64,000 nucleotides of DNA from JADGGM01 sp027307005 (GTDB lineage Bacteria; Gemmatimonadota; Gemmatimonadetes; Gemmatimonadales; Gemmatimonadaceae): positions 145,098 through 209,097 of the forward strand of contig DATIEP010000088.1 of assembly GCA_035455745.1 (NCBI GenBank), in the 5' to 3' direction. Both the position numbers and the translations under genes were made by a program. Below are positions 1 to 9,361 of the stretch, in pieces (the stretch's first letter is position 1; each line of letters opens with the position of its first letter). The notes beneath the pieces were generated by a model. That model saw only the letters and a program-made list of their open reading frames with translations, did no database searches and was not told where the DNA came from.

Positions 1-505
1 CCTCGTCGACGGCGTCGCCAAAGCATACGCAATGACGGGATGGCGAATCGGTTGGGCCATCGCTCCCCGACCGGTCGCACAGGCAATGGGCGCACTACAG
101 TCGCACACCACGTCTAACGCAGCGGCCGTCTCACAGCACGCCGCCCTCGCTGCCCTCTCCGATCGCGCTCGGGCCGACGAATCCATCGCACACATGGTCG
201 GCGAGTTCGAGCGACGCCGCGATGCGGCGCTCGCCATGCTCGCCGGCGAGCCGGGCATCGGCGTCATTCCACCCGACGGCGCATTCTACCTCTACCTCGA
301 TGTCAGCGCGACGCGCGGTGACTCACGCACCGGCGCAGGCAGCGCCTTCGCACAGCACCTGCTCGAACACCACGACGTCGCAGTCGTCCCCGGGGCGGCA
401 TTCTACACGCCCGATTGGGTGCGCCTCTCCTACGCCGCGCCACTCGACCAAGTGGTCACCGGCGTGCAACGCACCGTCTCGGCCTTCCGCGAAATGATTT
501 CATAA
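1..505 (+). CDS. Class I/II PLP aminotransferase, C-terminal part (aspartate aminotransferase Ib-like)
   Basis: The reading frame is open from base 2 and runs to a TAA at 503-505; the N-terminal half lies outside the window. The visible 167 residues begin just before the PLP lysine, in the context GVAKAYAMTGWRIG, which matches the Schiff-base lysine motif of subgroup Ib aspartate aminotransferases such as the Thermus enzyme (Ala rather than Ser before the Lys). Near the C-terminus the stretch VRLSYAAP carries the arginine that binds the substrate alpha-carboxylate in this family. The likely role is transamination between an amino acid and a 2-oxo acid in the cytosol. Substrate cannot be fixed from the C-terminal half alone; other Ib aminotransferases remain possible. 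Confidence 0.85.
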   Translation, partial: LVDGVAKAYAMTGWRIGWAIAPRPVAQAMGALQSHTTSNAAAVSQHAALAALSDRARADESIAHMVGEFERRRDAALAMLAGEPGIGVIPPDGAFYLYLDVSATRGDSRTGAGSAFAQHLLEHHDVAVVPGAAFYTPDWVRLSYAAPLDQVVTGVQRTVSAFREMIS

Positions 506-595
506 CGACGCGCAATCGAATGGTCCTCTAGTCACGGCGCGAGGAGACGATATCTTAGCGCGAGAGACGCGCCCTCCGCAGCAATTCGGTGAAGC

Positions 596-1138
596 ATGAG
601 CGGGCCGTCGCTAACGCCTGCGCAGGAGGCCCGAGTGAACGTCACCGTGCAGATCGAACCAGCCACCGACATTCCCTCGGCCGTCGAGTATCGCTGGGAT
701 ACGGATACCGCGATTCTTACCGCGAGTCTCGCAGATTCAACGTTCGCTCACGGCGCCTCAGGCTCCGTCGAGCTCGCCGGATCCGATGGCTCGTGGGTCA
801 TCCTCGATGTGCGCGGCGGCCGAATCCACGGCGTCGAAGTCGCCGTGTGGCCCGACGTCAAAAAACTGTCGTCGCTGCGCGTACCCGCCGACACATCCCG
901 CGGTCGCTTGCTTGTTCCATCGGCGGGATCGAAAGGCGGCGTCGCCATGATGCAGATGGACACGACGCTGATTGCCGAATCCGATCAGTCCGAACAAACC
1001 ATCCACTTCAGACTCGGCGCCGGCCGCCTCGCACGCACCGTGTGCATCGCGCGCGATATTCTCGTCGATCTCGACGACAACGATACCATCCGCGGCATCT
1101 GGCTCCTCAACGTGCCACCATTCCCCGGCGACGAATGA
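596..1138 (+). CDS. Hypothetical protein, 180 aa
   Basis: I do not recognise a named family with certainty. The protein is soluble, with no signal peptide or membrane segment, and rich in beta-prone residues. The C-terminal part (DILVDLDDNDTIRGIWLLNVPP) has the look of DUF2283-type proteins, in which a short beta motif ends in a 'D...G.E/W' strand. The ATG at 596 is the first in-frame ATG after the upstream gene. Its stop codon overlaps the start of the Lrp-type gene (ATGA at 1135-1138), so the two are probably translated together. Codon usage favours C-ending codons, and the gene carries no GTTAGGC element, like the rest of the first 4.7 kb. Confidence 0.7.
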   Translation: MSGPSLTPAQEARVNVTVQIEPATDIPSAVEYRWDTDTAILTASLADSTFAHGASGSVELAGSDGSWVILDVRGGRIHGVEVAVWPDVKKLSSLRVPADTSRGRLLVPSAGSKGGVAMMQMDTTLIAESDQSEQTIHFRLGAGRLARTVCIARDILVDLDDNDTIRGIWLLNVPPFPGDE

Positions 1139-1404
1139 TCACCACGATCGTGCTCATCAAGTGCGATCCCAAAGAGATCCCACACTGCGCTACCCGACTC
1201 GCAGGAATCGAAGGGGTCTCCGAGGTCTACTCAGTGTCGGGCGAGTGGGACCTCGTCGCCATCGTCCGCGTCCCGGAATACGAACGTATCGCGCAGGTCG
1301 TGACCGAGGAGTTCGCAAAGGTCCCCGGCATCGATCGCACCCAGACGCTCACCGCGTTCCGAGCGTACTCGAAAAGAGATGTGGAAAGCGCGTTCGGAGA
1401 GTGA
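1135..1404 (+). CDS. Lrp/AsnC ligand-binding (RAM) domain protein without DNA-binding domain
   Basis: The 89-residue product (MITTIVLIKC... to ...VESAFGE) consists only of the alpha-beta RAM/AsnC effector domain: a first strand TTIVLIKC, a helix, then the typical GVSEVYSVSGEWDLVAIVRV segment with the conserved G-x-(W/Y)-D, and RTQTLTAFRAYSK at the end. Full Lrp regulators have an N-terminal helix-turn-helix of about 60 residues that is absent here. Stand-alone RAM proteins are known and usually form ring oligomers that bind amino acids or modulate full-length Lrp partners. The start ATG overlaps the stop of the preceding gene by four bases, so it is presumably in an operon with the 180-aa hypothetical. 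A longer start in this frame would need a reading through the upstream gene and is unlikely. Confidence 0.85.
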   Translation: MITTIVLIKCDPKEIPHCATRLAGIEGVSEVYSVSGEWDLVAIVRVPEYERIAQVVTEEFAKVPGIDRTQTLTAFRAYSKRDVESAFGE

Positions 1405-1437
1405 CAGCAAACCGGCCGGAAACACTCGGCCGTTAGA

Positions 1438-2418
1438 TCAATCCAGGCACCATTTGGTACGCGTCCGATACGTCTCGTCCCACTTCCCGTCCTTCCACGA
1501 AAGCACCGACAGGAACGTATCGCCGCCGAACATCCACCCCTCGAGGAAGATCTCGTCAACACCATCGCCGTTGACATCGAGATGGTCGAAGTAGCGGCGG
1601 AAACTCGAAGACGCCAACGGGCCCTGCACGCGATGCGTGTACGTCGGATGATACTCGGTCGCGTTCGAGTCGCGGTCCGCAATCAACATGAGATGCGTCG
1701 TCGTCTCCTGCGTCGACGCAGGATTCTCGGCCGCCGGATCGATGAACGCCGCCACGATTGTCGGCCACGGACCGTTCCCACTCGGGAACGCCACCGCGCG
1801 AAAGTCGAGCGAATCGAGCGTCACCTTCGAGATGCCAACCGTCTGCGCCACCTGATCCCCAATCGCTCGCGCTATACGCTCCACATCCGCACTCGGCATC
1901 GCCTTCACGGCGCGAACGTGGCCAAGCCCGGCACTCGATGCGAGATACTCCACCGTGAACGTCGACTTGGAACCCTGACCGGTCATGCGCACCGCAGCCA
2001 TCGGCGTCAACAACTGACACCCCGGCAGCGAGTAGAGCGCATCATCCTTCTCCCACATCCCCCGACGTATGTCGACCGTCCCCGTCGCGCGACCATCCTC
2101 GTACATGGAGTACGACTTCGAGCTCCGTAGATACTCCGCATCTAATTGATGCCAGCCAACCGAATCGAGCACGATTTGCTGTAACTGGCCGTTTGCGATC
2201 GCCGCGATGGGAATGATGCGCGGATCCGTCGCGTCGCCGAACACCTCGAATAACAGGTCGGGATGCGAACGCAGGTCGAGCTCGGGACCCGCCGGCGCGC
2301 TGTGCCGCGCGGCGCCAGACCGCCCGGATGCGTGCGCCTTGGAACAAGCCGAAACGACCAGACCAACGGTCGCGATCCGAGCCAGTTGTCTCACCACATA
2401 CACGATGGAGTTGTTCAC
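1438..2418 (-). CDS. Putative lipoprotein, 326 aa
   Basis: A GTG start at 2416-2418 gives an N-terminus with a short charged region, a hydrophobic core and the lipobox-like VVSAC, so Cys25 would be lipidated and the protein anchored on the outer side of a membrane. The C-terminal part contains VNGDGVDEIFLEGW, an Asp/Asn-rich turn like those of FG-GAP/VCBS repeats that bind calcium, repeated only once. No enzymatic motif is seen. It is transcribed divergently from the exported protein at 2645; the 226-base region between them must hold both promoters. Function unknown. Confidence 0.75.
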   Translation of the reverse strand: MNNSIVYVVRQLARIATVGLVVSACSKAHASGRSGAARHSAPAGPELDLRSHPDLLFEVFGDATDPRIIPIAAIANGQLQQIVLDSVGWHQLDAEYLRSSKSYSMYEDGRATGTVDIRRGMWEKDDALYSLPGCQLLTPMAAVRMTGQGSKSTFTVEYLASSAGLGHVRAVKAMPSADVERIARAIGDQVAQTVGISKVTLDSLDFRAVAFPSGNGPWPTIVAAFIDPAAENPASTQETTTHLMLIADRDSNATEYHPTYTHRVQGPLASSSFRRYFDHLDVNGDGVDEIFLEGWMFGGDTFLSVLSWKDGKWDETYRTRTKWCLD

Positions 2419-2644
2419 TCGGCGGGAATCCCGCGGTTGGGCGCGCGGGTCTCGGTTGTGCAGACGCAGTACCTACCTGCAGGTGCCGGAGCACGACCAG
2501 CCACCGGCTATGCAGATGGACGCGGAGCCGAGCCCCAATGCAACCGACGCCGCCTCGGCGCTTCGTAGGGCAGCACCACCAGGGCACACGGAGCAAACCG
2601 CCGTCCAACGGTGTACCTATCGCCTGTCATCAACAGGTCTTTAC

Positions 2645-3532
2645 ATGTCCTTTGCGGGGCGCGGCTGGCCGCGTGTTCCATCAGTTGGGCAGGCCACGGC
2701 GCGCCTCCGGATCGTTGCGCTCGGACTCGCGTGCGCCCTCACACCCGGCGTCGCACGCGGCCAAACGTCCAATATCGTGCTCCGCATCAAGCCGAAGGTC
2801 GGCGACACCCTGTACACACGGTTCGAGCAGGATGTGTCGATGAAAGGCACCGTCCACGTCCACGGCGCCGACACGACGATGACCATGCACACGTCGCTGC
2901 TCCTCCTGTCACGAGTGTTAGTCCAGAGCAGCGACGAGACCGGTACCACCATCACCACCATCACGGATTCCGTTTCCCTCTTATCCGACGGGCAACCCGC
3001 GGAGCCCGAAGAAATTCGACGCGCGATGGAAGGCCAACGCGTGCGGCTGCACATCGCCCCCGATGGCTCAGCCGCTGTACTCGAAGTGCCCCCGCAGCTC
3101 TCCGCCGACATTCGCGCAGTCGTGTCAGGCATGCCCGCCACCCTGCCCGACCGCCCAGTCAGCGTGAATCAAACCTGGCAGCGCCAGACATCACTCCCCG
3201 TCGTCGGCGCCTCGAAGGGCTACGCCGCCGTGCTGCGCGCCACCTACCACCTCGATTCGCTCTCGAGCGACGGCACACTCGCGTTCGTTTCGATGGAAGG
3301 CACCATCACACGCGACCCCGGCGCTCAACCGCGTTCGAATGGTCTCCGCGTCAGCTCATCCGGTAAGGTGAAGGGCGTGCTGTGCGTCGACCGACGCCGC
3401 GGCTGGTGGATCGACGCCCGCGCGACGATTGGTCTCGTGTCCACACTCGTACCCGCCGCAGGAACGAGCGCCACCCCCGTGCGAATGCAGACCGACATCA
3501 CACAGCACATGCACACCGCAAGCGTGCATTGA
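2645..3532 (+). CDS. Exported protein of unknown function (DUF6263-like)
   Basis: The frame is open well upstream, but the ATG at 2645 is preferred because the residues that follow form a signal peptide (ARLRIVALGLACALTPGVARG, cleaved before Gln) and because upstream codons would overlap the region shared with the divergent lipoprotein gene. The mature domain starts with VLRIKPKVGDTLYTRFEQDV and continues as an all-beta protein that contains polar Thr/Ser-rich strands; this opening is typical of secreted 'DUF6263-type' proteins. Length is 295 aa. It carries a single TTA codon that is not part of a GTTAGGC element. The gene stands alone, followed by a 48-base gap before sbcD. Confidence 0.7.
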   Translation: MSFAGRGWPRVPSVGQATARLRIVALGLACALTPGVARGQTSNIVLRIKPKVGDTLYTRFEQDVSMKGTVHVHGADTTMTMHTSLLLLSRVLVQSSDETGTTITTITDSVSLLSDGQPAEPEEIRRAMEGQRVRLHIAPDGSAAVLEVPPQLSADIRAVVSGMPATLPDRPVSVNQTWQRQTSLPVVGASKGYAAVLRATYHLDSLSSDGTLAFVSMEGTITRDPGAQPRSNGLRVSSSGKVKGVLCVDRRRGWWIDARATIGLVSTLVPAAGTSATPVRMQTDITQHMHTASVH

Positions 3533-3580
3533 GCACGCACATCCGCTAGTCCCCCCTCTGCTGTAGCGGTAACTTTCGGC

Positions 3581-4804
3581 GTGCGCCTCGTACACCTGGC
3601 CGACTTGCACCTCGGTTTCCGGCAGTATCACCGGCTCACGCCCGAGGGAATCAACCAGCGCGAGGCCGACGTCGCGCTCGTCTTCCGTCGCGCGATGGAC
3701 CGCGTGATCGCGTTGAAGCCCGATGTCGTGCTCATCGTGGGCGACGTGTTTCACTCCGTGCGCCCGATGAATGCCGCGATCATCGAGGCCTTCACCCAGC
3801 TCCAACGCGTACGACTCGCCTTGCCCGAAACCGAGGTCGTCATCGTGGCCGGCAATCACGATCGGCCGCGCGCCAGCGAAACGGGAAGTATTCTCGATCT
3901 GTTCCGGCGCATCGACGACTACGTCCACGTCGCGACCACGAACGTCGACCCGATTCGGCTCGAGCTGCACGATCTCTCGGTGCTCCCGGTGCCGGATCTT
4001 CCGGCCGGCGCACCGCTGCCGAAGTTCCAGCCGGACTTGAGCAGGCGGTACAACGTCGTCGCGATGCACGGCGAAGTGGAAGGCATGCTTCCGCCTGACT
4101 TGGCCTATCCGGACAAACCGTCCCGGCCGGTGCCGATCGAAACGATCGGTCCCGAGCGGTGGAACTACGTGGCCCTGGGGCACTACCACGTACATAAGAA
4201 AATGGCCCCGAATATGTACTACTGCGGCTCGCTCGAATATCTCCCGCCTAACATGTGGAGCGAGATGTACGAGGAGCGAGCAGCCGGAGTGCCGGGGAAG
4301 GGATTCATCGAGTACGACCTCGACGCCGGCACGCATCGGTTTCACCTCATCGCCGGTGCGCGCCGGTTGGCCGAGCTGCCGTCGATTCTCGCGCGAGGGC
4401 TGTCGGCGGCGGATGTGGACGCCGCGATTCGCGAGCGCGTGGACGCGTGCGAGGGCGGCATCGACGATCGCGTCGTGCGGCTCGTGCTTCGTGAGGTGCC
4501 GCGCCACGTGGTGCGCGAGCTCGATCACCGCGCGCTGCGCGAGTACAAGCGCCGAGCGTTGCACTTTCACTTGGACGCACGGAAGCCGGACACCGTCCGG
4601 CTGACGTTGAACGCCGCCGGCGGCCGCCGAGCCACGCTGCGCGAGATGGTGGAGACCTACCTGGGGCGCCGGCCGATCGAGTCCGATCTCGACCGCGCCG
4701 CCCTGGTTGCGTTAGGCCTGGAGTATCTCGACGCCGCCGACGTGGCGTCCGAGCAGGCGTGGGGACCGGCGGCGGCCGGCCCAGCGGCGGACGGACTGCG
4801 GTAG
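3581..4804 (+). CDS. sbcD: SbcD/Mre11-type nuclease subunit
   Basis: This is a calcineurin-like metallophosphoesterase of 407 aa with all the metal-binding signatures in order: D8-x-H10 (ADLHLG), GD55 (IVGDVFH), GNHD at 91-94, and GHYHVH near residue 205. Partnered with SbcC it acts as an ATP-dependent double-strand exonuclease and single-strand endonuclease that opens hairpins and processes blocked DNA ends. GTG at 3581 is chosen because the first beta strand MRLVHLADLHLG begins there. The stop TAG overlaps the GTG of sbcC (TAGTG at 4802-4806), which supports translational coupling. The C-terminal ~150 residues form the capping and SbcC-binding region. A GTTAGGC copy at 4711 near the 3' end is the first in the window. 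Confidence 0.93.
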   Translation: MRLVHLADLHLGFRQYHRLTPEGINQREADVALVFRRAMDRVIALKPDVVLIVGDVFHSVRPMNAAIIEAFTQLQRVRLALPETEVVIVAGNHDRPRASETGSILDLFRRIDDYVHVATTNVDPIRLELHDLSVLPVPDLPAGAPLPKFQPDLSRRYNVVAMHGEVEGMLPPDLAYPDKPSRPVPIETIGPERWNYVALGHYHVHKKMAPNMYYCGSLEYLPPNMWSEMYEERAAGVPGKGFIEYDLDAGTHRFHLIAGARRLAELPSILARGLSAADVDAAIRERVDACEGGIDDRVVRLVLREVPRHVVRELDHRALREYKRRALHFHLDARKPDTVRLTLNAAGGRRATLREMVETYLGRRPIESDLDRAALVALGLEYLDAADVASEQAWGPAAAGPAADGLR

Positions 4805-7269
4805 TGCGCCTCAACCGGATCGCCCTCGCGAACTTCCGCCAGCACGCGGACACCCGGATCGACTTCGACGCCGGGCTGACGGGCATCATCGGGCCTAACG
4901 GATCGGGCAAGACGACGATCCTCGAGGCGCTCGCGTGGGCGATCTACGGCAACACCGCGGCGCGCGGCACGCGCGAGTCCATCCGCTTCAACCGCGCCGC
5001 GCCCCGCGCCACCGTGCGCGTCGAGCTCGACTTCGAGATGGCCGGCCACCGCTATCGCGTGGTCCGCGGTCTCACCAACGCCGAGCTCTATCTGGACGGC
5101 GCGGCGACGCCGATCGCGAACTCGATCAGCGGCGTGACCGACATCCTCACGCGCAAGTTGGGCATGACGCGCGACGAGTTCTTCAACACGTACTTCACGG
5201 GGCAGAAGGATCTGAGCGTGATGGCGGCGATGAAGCCGACGGAGCGCGGACAGTTCCTCTCGCACGTGCTGGGGTACGAGCGGCTGCGCGATGCCCAGAA
5301 ATTGGCGCGCCTGCATCTCACCGAGCTCCGCTCGCAGATCACCGGCATCCAGCAGGGCATGCCGGACGCGGAGCAGGTGGCGAAGCAGCTCGACGACGCG
5401 CGCCGGCGTTTGGCGTCCACGCTTCGCGCCGCGCAGGCGGCGCGAGAGGTGCGGGCGCGCGCGCAGGCGGCGCTCGAGCGTGTGCGGCCGCGGTGGGAGC
5501 TCGTGCAGCGCGAGCGCGACGCGCTCCAGGCCCTGCTCGCCGAGCTGCGCGGCGCGGAGGGAGAGGAAGCGGGTCTCGCCCGGGACGCCGAGCGTCTGGC
5601 CCGGGAGTTAGGCGGAATCGCGTCGGCGAAAGCGGACCGCGAGGCGCTGGCCGCCGAGCTCATTCCGTACGCTGCGCTGCACGCCGAATTCCAGCATCTC
5701 GAATTGCTGGCGCGCGAGGATGGCAAGCGGCAGTCGCTCGTCGCATCGGGCGCGCTGCTCGAGGACGAATTGGCCAAGCTGCACGAGCGTCGGGCCCGCC
5801 TCGACACCGCACCGCGTCTCGAGGAAGAGGCAACGGTCGCACTCGAGGAGAAGCGCGCATCGCTCGAGCAGCTGGATGGCCGCGTGGAGGCGCGCCGTAC
5901 CGAATGGGTGCGGGACCGTCAGGAAGCGGAGACCAAGCGCCAGGCGTTGCGCGAGCAGTTCGCTGAGCTCAAGCAACAGCGCGACCGGCTTGCCGCGGCC
6001 GGAGAAGACGGGGCGTGCCCCACGTGTGCGCGCCCGCTCAAGGGCACGCTGCGTCTCGTGCTCGAGCTGCTCGACGGTCAGCTCGAGACGGTGATGGTCG
6101 ACGGCAATTACTACAAAGGTCGGATGGAGCAGCTGCTCGAGATGCCGCCCGATCTCCGGGAGATGGACGAGCAGCGTCGCGCGGCGGCCGAGGAGGTGAA
6201 GGCGCTCGAGCGGCGGCTGTTCAAGGTGCAGCACGCGGTGCAGGAGTTGGCGCAGTTAGGCGGGGAGATCTCGGCCAAGAGCGATCGCATTGCCGCGCTC
6301 CGCAGCGAGCTCGAGACCATCCCCGCCGGTTACGATGCCGCGCGCCATGGCGTCGTGCGCCGCGAGCTCGATCGCCTGATGCCGCTCGATGCCAAAGCGA
6401 CGCGGCTCGGCGCGCAGATCGAGCGGGAGCCGGCGTTGCTGCGCGAGCGCGCGCAGCTGCACGATGCCGAAGCGGCCTTGCGCGCGCGCATCTCTGATCT
6501 CCGGGCGCGGCAGGCGGCGCTCACGGTGTCCGGGCACCAGTACGCGGCACTGCGCGACGAGCATGCCAAGGCCGCCTCCGACGTGCACGCGGCCGAGCTC
6601 GCGGCCGCGACGGCCGAGAGCGAGCTCGCGTCGGCGGAGGCGACGGAGGCGCAGGCCAGGCACGCGGCGGCGGAGCTCGAGGAGCGGAAGCGGTTGTTAG
6701 GCGAGCTCAACGTGCGCCGCCGCCTGCACGAGGAGCTCGACCGCGCGTACACCGATCTCCGCAATTCCCTCAACTTCCAACTGCGTCCCGAGCTGTCCGA
6801 GTTGGCGAGCGGGTTCCTCGATGACCTCACGGCCGGCCGGTACACGGAGCTCGAGCTGGACGATCAGTACAACATCGTCGTGCTCGAGGATGGCGTCGCC
6901 AAGCCGGTGATCTCGGGCGGCGAGGAGGACCTGGCCAATCTGGTGCTTCGGCTGGCGATCTCGCAGATGATCGCCGAGCGTTCGGGGCAGCCGTTCTCGC
7001 TGCTCGTGCTCGACGAGATTTTCGGTTCGCTCGACGACGCGCACCGCACGAGCGTCCTCGAGCTGCTGCGCGGCCTGCACGACCGGTTCGAGCAGGTGAT
7101 TCTCATCACGCATATCGAGTCGGTGCGCGACATGCTCGACCAGGTGGTGACGGTGCGCTACGATGCGGCGACGGGCGCGTCGGTCACGAAGCGCGACGAC
7201 CGGCCGGTGCCTAACGGCGACGGCCTGGCCGGCGCGCCGGAGCTCGCCGCCGCGGGAGCGGCGGACTGA
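4804..7269 (+). CDS. sbcC: SbcC/Rad50-type ATPase subunit
   Basis: The start is taken as GTG at 4804, overlapping the sbcD stop; it gives the standard N-terminus MRLNRIALANFRQH. The 821-aa protein shows Walker A GPNGSGKT (30-37), a long Ala/Arg/Glu-rich coiled coil, a zinc-hook CPTC at about 405-408, a second coiled coil, the ABC signature in ISGGEEDLANL near 704 and Walker B LLVLDEIFG near 735-743. This is the Rad50/SbcC plan, with the hook joining two arms in the Mre11-Rad50-like complex. It is shorter than E. coli SbcC (about 1050 aa), as in many other phyla. Five GTTAGGC elements fall within it, including one coding Pro-Asn of the Walker A loop. Confidence 0.93.
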   Translation: MRLNRIALANFRQHADTRIDFDAGLTGIIGPNGSGKTTILEALAWAIYGNTAARGTRESIRFNRAAPRATVRVELDFEMAGHRYRVVRGLTNAELYLDGAATPIANSISGVTDILTRKLGMTRDEFFNTYFTGQKDLSVMAAMKPTERGQFLSHVLGYERLRDAQKLARLHLTELRSQITGIQQGMPDAEQVAKQLDDARRRLASTLRAAQAAREVRARAQAALERVRPRWELVQRERDALQALLAELRGAEGEEAGLARDAERLARELGGIASAKADREALAAELIPYAALHAEFQHLELLAREDGKRQSLVASGALLEDELAKLHERRARLDTAPRLEEEATVALEEKRASLEQLDGRVEARRTEWVRDRQEAETKRQALREQFAELKQQRDRLAAAGEDGACPTCARPLKGTLRLVLELLDGQLETVMVDGNYYKGRMEQLLEMPPDLREMDEQRRAAAEEVKALERRLFKVQHAVQELAQLGGEISAKSDRIAALRSELETIPAGYDAARHGVVRRELDRLMPLDAKATRLGAQIEREPALLRERAQLHDAEAALRARISDLRARQAALTVSGHQYAALRDEHAKAASDVHAAELAAATAESELASAEATEAQARHAAAELEERKRLLGELNVRRRLHEELDRAYTDLRNSLNFQLRPELSELASGFLDDLTAGRYTELELDDQYNIVVLEDGVAKPVISGGEEDLANLVLRLAISQMIAERSGQPFSLLVLDEIFGSLDDAHRTSVLELLRGLHDRFEQVILITHIESVRDMLDQVVTVRYDAATGASVTKRDDRPVPNGDGLAGAPELAAAGAAD

Positions 7270-8243
7270 TGGCCGTGGCGCGGTCGTGGCGGACGGGCCA
7301 CCATCCCGACGGCCCGCAGCGGGCGCGTGTCGAAGACATCCCGGCGCTCAACCAGGTGTTCAGCGACAGCTTCACGGAGCGCTATCGCCGGGACGGCATG
7401 GTGGGCGTGCGCGTGCCGTACCTGAATCCGCTCATCTGGCGCTACGCGATCGAGGACGCGGGCGCGGGCGCGCTCTTGTGGCGCGATGAGCGCGGCGAGA
7501 TCGTGGCGTTCAACGTGGTGCACTGTTCGGGCAGCGAGGGGTGGATGGGCCCGCTGGCGGTTCGGCCCGAGAGCCAGGCGGCCGGAGTGGGGAAGGAGAT
7601 CGTGCGGTCGGGCCTCGCGTGGCTCGAGCGGGCGCGCGCGTCCACGGTGGGTCTCGAGACGATGCCGCGGACCATGGACAACATCGGCTTCTACTCGTCG
7701 CTGGGCTTCGTGCCGGGCCGGTTGACGATCACGGTCACGCTGGACGGCGCGCACGCGGAGCACGCGCCGTTGCTGTTAGGCAGAATGGCCACGCGCGACC
7801 AGCACGAGGCGTTGGGCGAGTGCCGCGCGCTCGTCGACGGATTGCTCCCCGGCTACGATTTCACGCGCGAGCTGGTACTGACGGAAGAGCTGGGCCTGGG
7901 CGACACGGTGCTGTTCCGTACCGGGAGCCGGTTGACGGGGTTCGCGCTGTGCCATACCGCTCCGTTAGTCGAGGGCCGCTCTCGCGAGGAGGCGCGCGTG
8001 CTCAAGCTCGTGCTCGCGCCCGGCGCCGACCTGGGCGGAACGGTGATCGCGCTCGCCGATTACGCGCGGCGCAGCGGCACGCGCCGCGTGGCGTTCCGCT
8101 CGCAGACCGACTATCTGCACGCCTACCGCACGCTCATCTCGTTAGGCGGACGGGTGCGATGGACCGATCTGCGCATGACGCTGGCCGAGCATCCGGAGCC
8201 CGTGGCGGCGGAAGGCGTGGTGTGGAGCAACTGGGAGATTTGA
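7269..8243 (+). CDS. GNAT-family N-acetyltransferase, 324 aa
   Basis: ATG at 7269 overlaps the sbcC stop (TGATG). The N-terminal half carries a GNAT fold: WMGPLAVRPESQAAGVGKEIV is motif A, with the V-x-P-x-x-Q-x-x-G-x-G pyrophosphate loop that binds acetyl-CoA, followed by NIGFYSSLGFVPG, the usual motif B 'FY...GF' segment. The C-terminal half (from about residue 180) looks like a second, degenerate GNAT-like repeat lacking the loop. Substrate is unknown. Its position as third gene of the sbcD-sbcC unit is unusual and may simply reflect co-transcription. Confidence 0.85.
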   Translation: MAVARSWRTGHHPDGPQRARVEDIPALNQVFSDSFTERYRRDGMVGVRVPYLNPLIWRYAIEDAGAGALLWRDERGEIVAFNVVHCSGSEGWMGPLAVRPESQAAGVGKEIVRSGLAWLERARASTVGLETMPRTMDNIGFYSSLGFVPGRLTITVTLDGAHAEHAPLLLGRMATRDQHEALGECRALVDGLLPGYDFTRELVLTEELGLGDTVLFRTGSRLTGFALCHTAPLVEGRSREEARVLKLVLAPGADLGGTVIALADYARRSGTRRVAFRSQTDYLHAYRTLISLGGRVRWTDLRMTLAEHPEPVAAEGVVWSNWEI

Positions 8244-8327
8244 GCCGCCGGGATCGCCGGCGGTACATGACCAGCCAATGCTCCAGCCTGCGAAAGCGGC
8301 GTCCGTGAGGCGCCCGTCCATGCGCCT

Positions 8328-9341
8328 TCACCACAGCGAATGCCACGCCTCGCGTACCGTGATGCTCCGCAAGTACGTCAGCTCCTCCGGCGCGAAGGGC
8401 GCGGGCGCCAGGCCGAATGTCGTCCACACGCGCATGTCGCCCACCGTGTTGTCGACCGCCAGCAGCTCGAGGAGGCTCGTCGTCACCGGCGGATGCGGCA
8501 ACACGCGCTGCGCGGCGGCGATCAGCGGGTGAAGCAGCGCTACGGGGACGGGAATCAACACCCGCTGCGCGTGCATCGCGAGCAGCACCCGCTCGATCAT
8601 CTGCTTGAGCGTCAACGCCGCCGGCCCGCCCACCGGATACGTCTGCCTAACGCTATCGGCGCGCTCGAGCGCGATGCCGATCACCTGTGCCACGTCGTCC
8701 ACCGCCACCGGCTGGAATCGCGCCCCGCCGCCGCCCGGCAGCGGATACACCACCGGCGACAGCCGGACCAGTCGCGCGAGCACCGTCACGAACTCGTCTT
8801 CCGGCCCGAAGATCACCGACGGGCGCAGCACCGTCCAATCGAGCTCGCTCGCCACCACCGCGTCCTGCGCCGCGCCCTTGCTGCGCAGGAATCGGTACGG
8901 CGATGCGCTCGACGCACCGTTCTGCGAGAGGTGCACGAATCGGCGCACGCCCGCTCGGCGCGACGCGTCGAGCAGTGCAATCGTTGCGGCGGCGTTCACA
9001 TCTTCGTAGGACTCGTCGCGCCTCTCGATCGCGATCGCCGCGAGATGCACCACCGCATCCACACCATCGACGGCTGCGCGCACCGTGTCGGAGCTGCGCA
9101 GATCGCCCAACGCGAGGTCGACGGCAATGCCGGCCAATCGCCGATCGGCCTTGGTGGGGCTGCGCACGAGCGCGCGCACCTTCCATCCGCGGCCCGCGAG
9201 CTCGCGGCACGTGTGGGAGCCGACGAGGCCCGCTGCGCCCGTCACGAGCACGACACCCGTGCGCGGCTCCTCCGAGGCTACCGCCTGGGGCGCGGGTTGC
9301 GCTGCTGGACCGCCGGCCGTCGCCATGGGAACGTCCTCCAT
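8328..9341 (-). CDS. NAD(P)-dependent epimerase/dehydratase, atypical SDR (NDUFA9-like)
   Basis: The 337-aa protein has the atypical/extended SDR nucleotide-binding motif TGAAGLVGS after a 25-residue Ala/Pro-rich leader, DLALGDLRSSDTV (adenine-side Asp), VVHLAAIA, and RFVHLSQNGAS. The usual catalytic Tyr-x-x-x-Lys is only loosely kept (SPYRFLRSKGAAQ), as in NmrA/complex I NDUFA9-like members. Start ATG at 9341 is supported by a strong Shine-Dalgarno (GGAGG, seven bases upstream on the minus strand). It is divergent from the permease at 9362, with just 20 bases between starts. A role in quinone or lipid metabolism is possible but not shown. Confidence 0.82.
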   Translation of the reverse strand: MEDVPMATAGGPAAQPAPQAVASEEPRTGVVLVTGAAGLVGSHTCRELAGRGWKVRALVRSPTKADRRLAGIAVDLALGDLRSSDTVRAAVDGVDAVVHLAAIAIERRDESYEDVNAAATIALLDASRRAGVRRFVHLSQNGASSASPYRFLRSKGAAQDAVVASELDWTVLRPSVIFGPEDEFVTVLARLVRLSPVVYPLPGGGGARFQPVAVDDVAQVIGIALERADSVRQTYPVGGPAALTLKQMIERVLLAMHAQRVLIPVPVALLHPLIAAAQRVLPHPPVTTSLLELLAVDNTVGDMRVWTTFGLAPAPFAPEELTYLRSITVREAWHSLW

Positions 9342-9361
9342 CGGTCCACCTCCCTCGAATC

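Noticed and set aside
8687..9361. Upstream extension of the anion permease frame
   Set aside because: It is antisense to the SDR gene and gives a Pro/Arg-rich leader; the true protein starts in a membrane helix at 9362.
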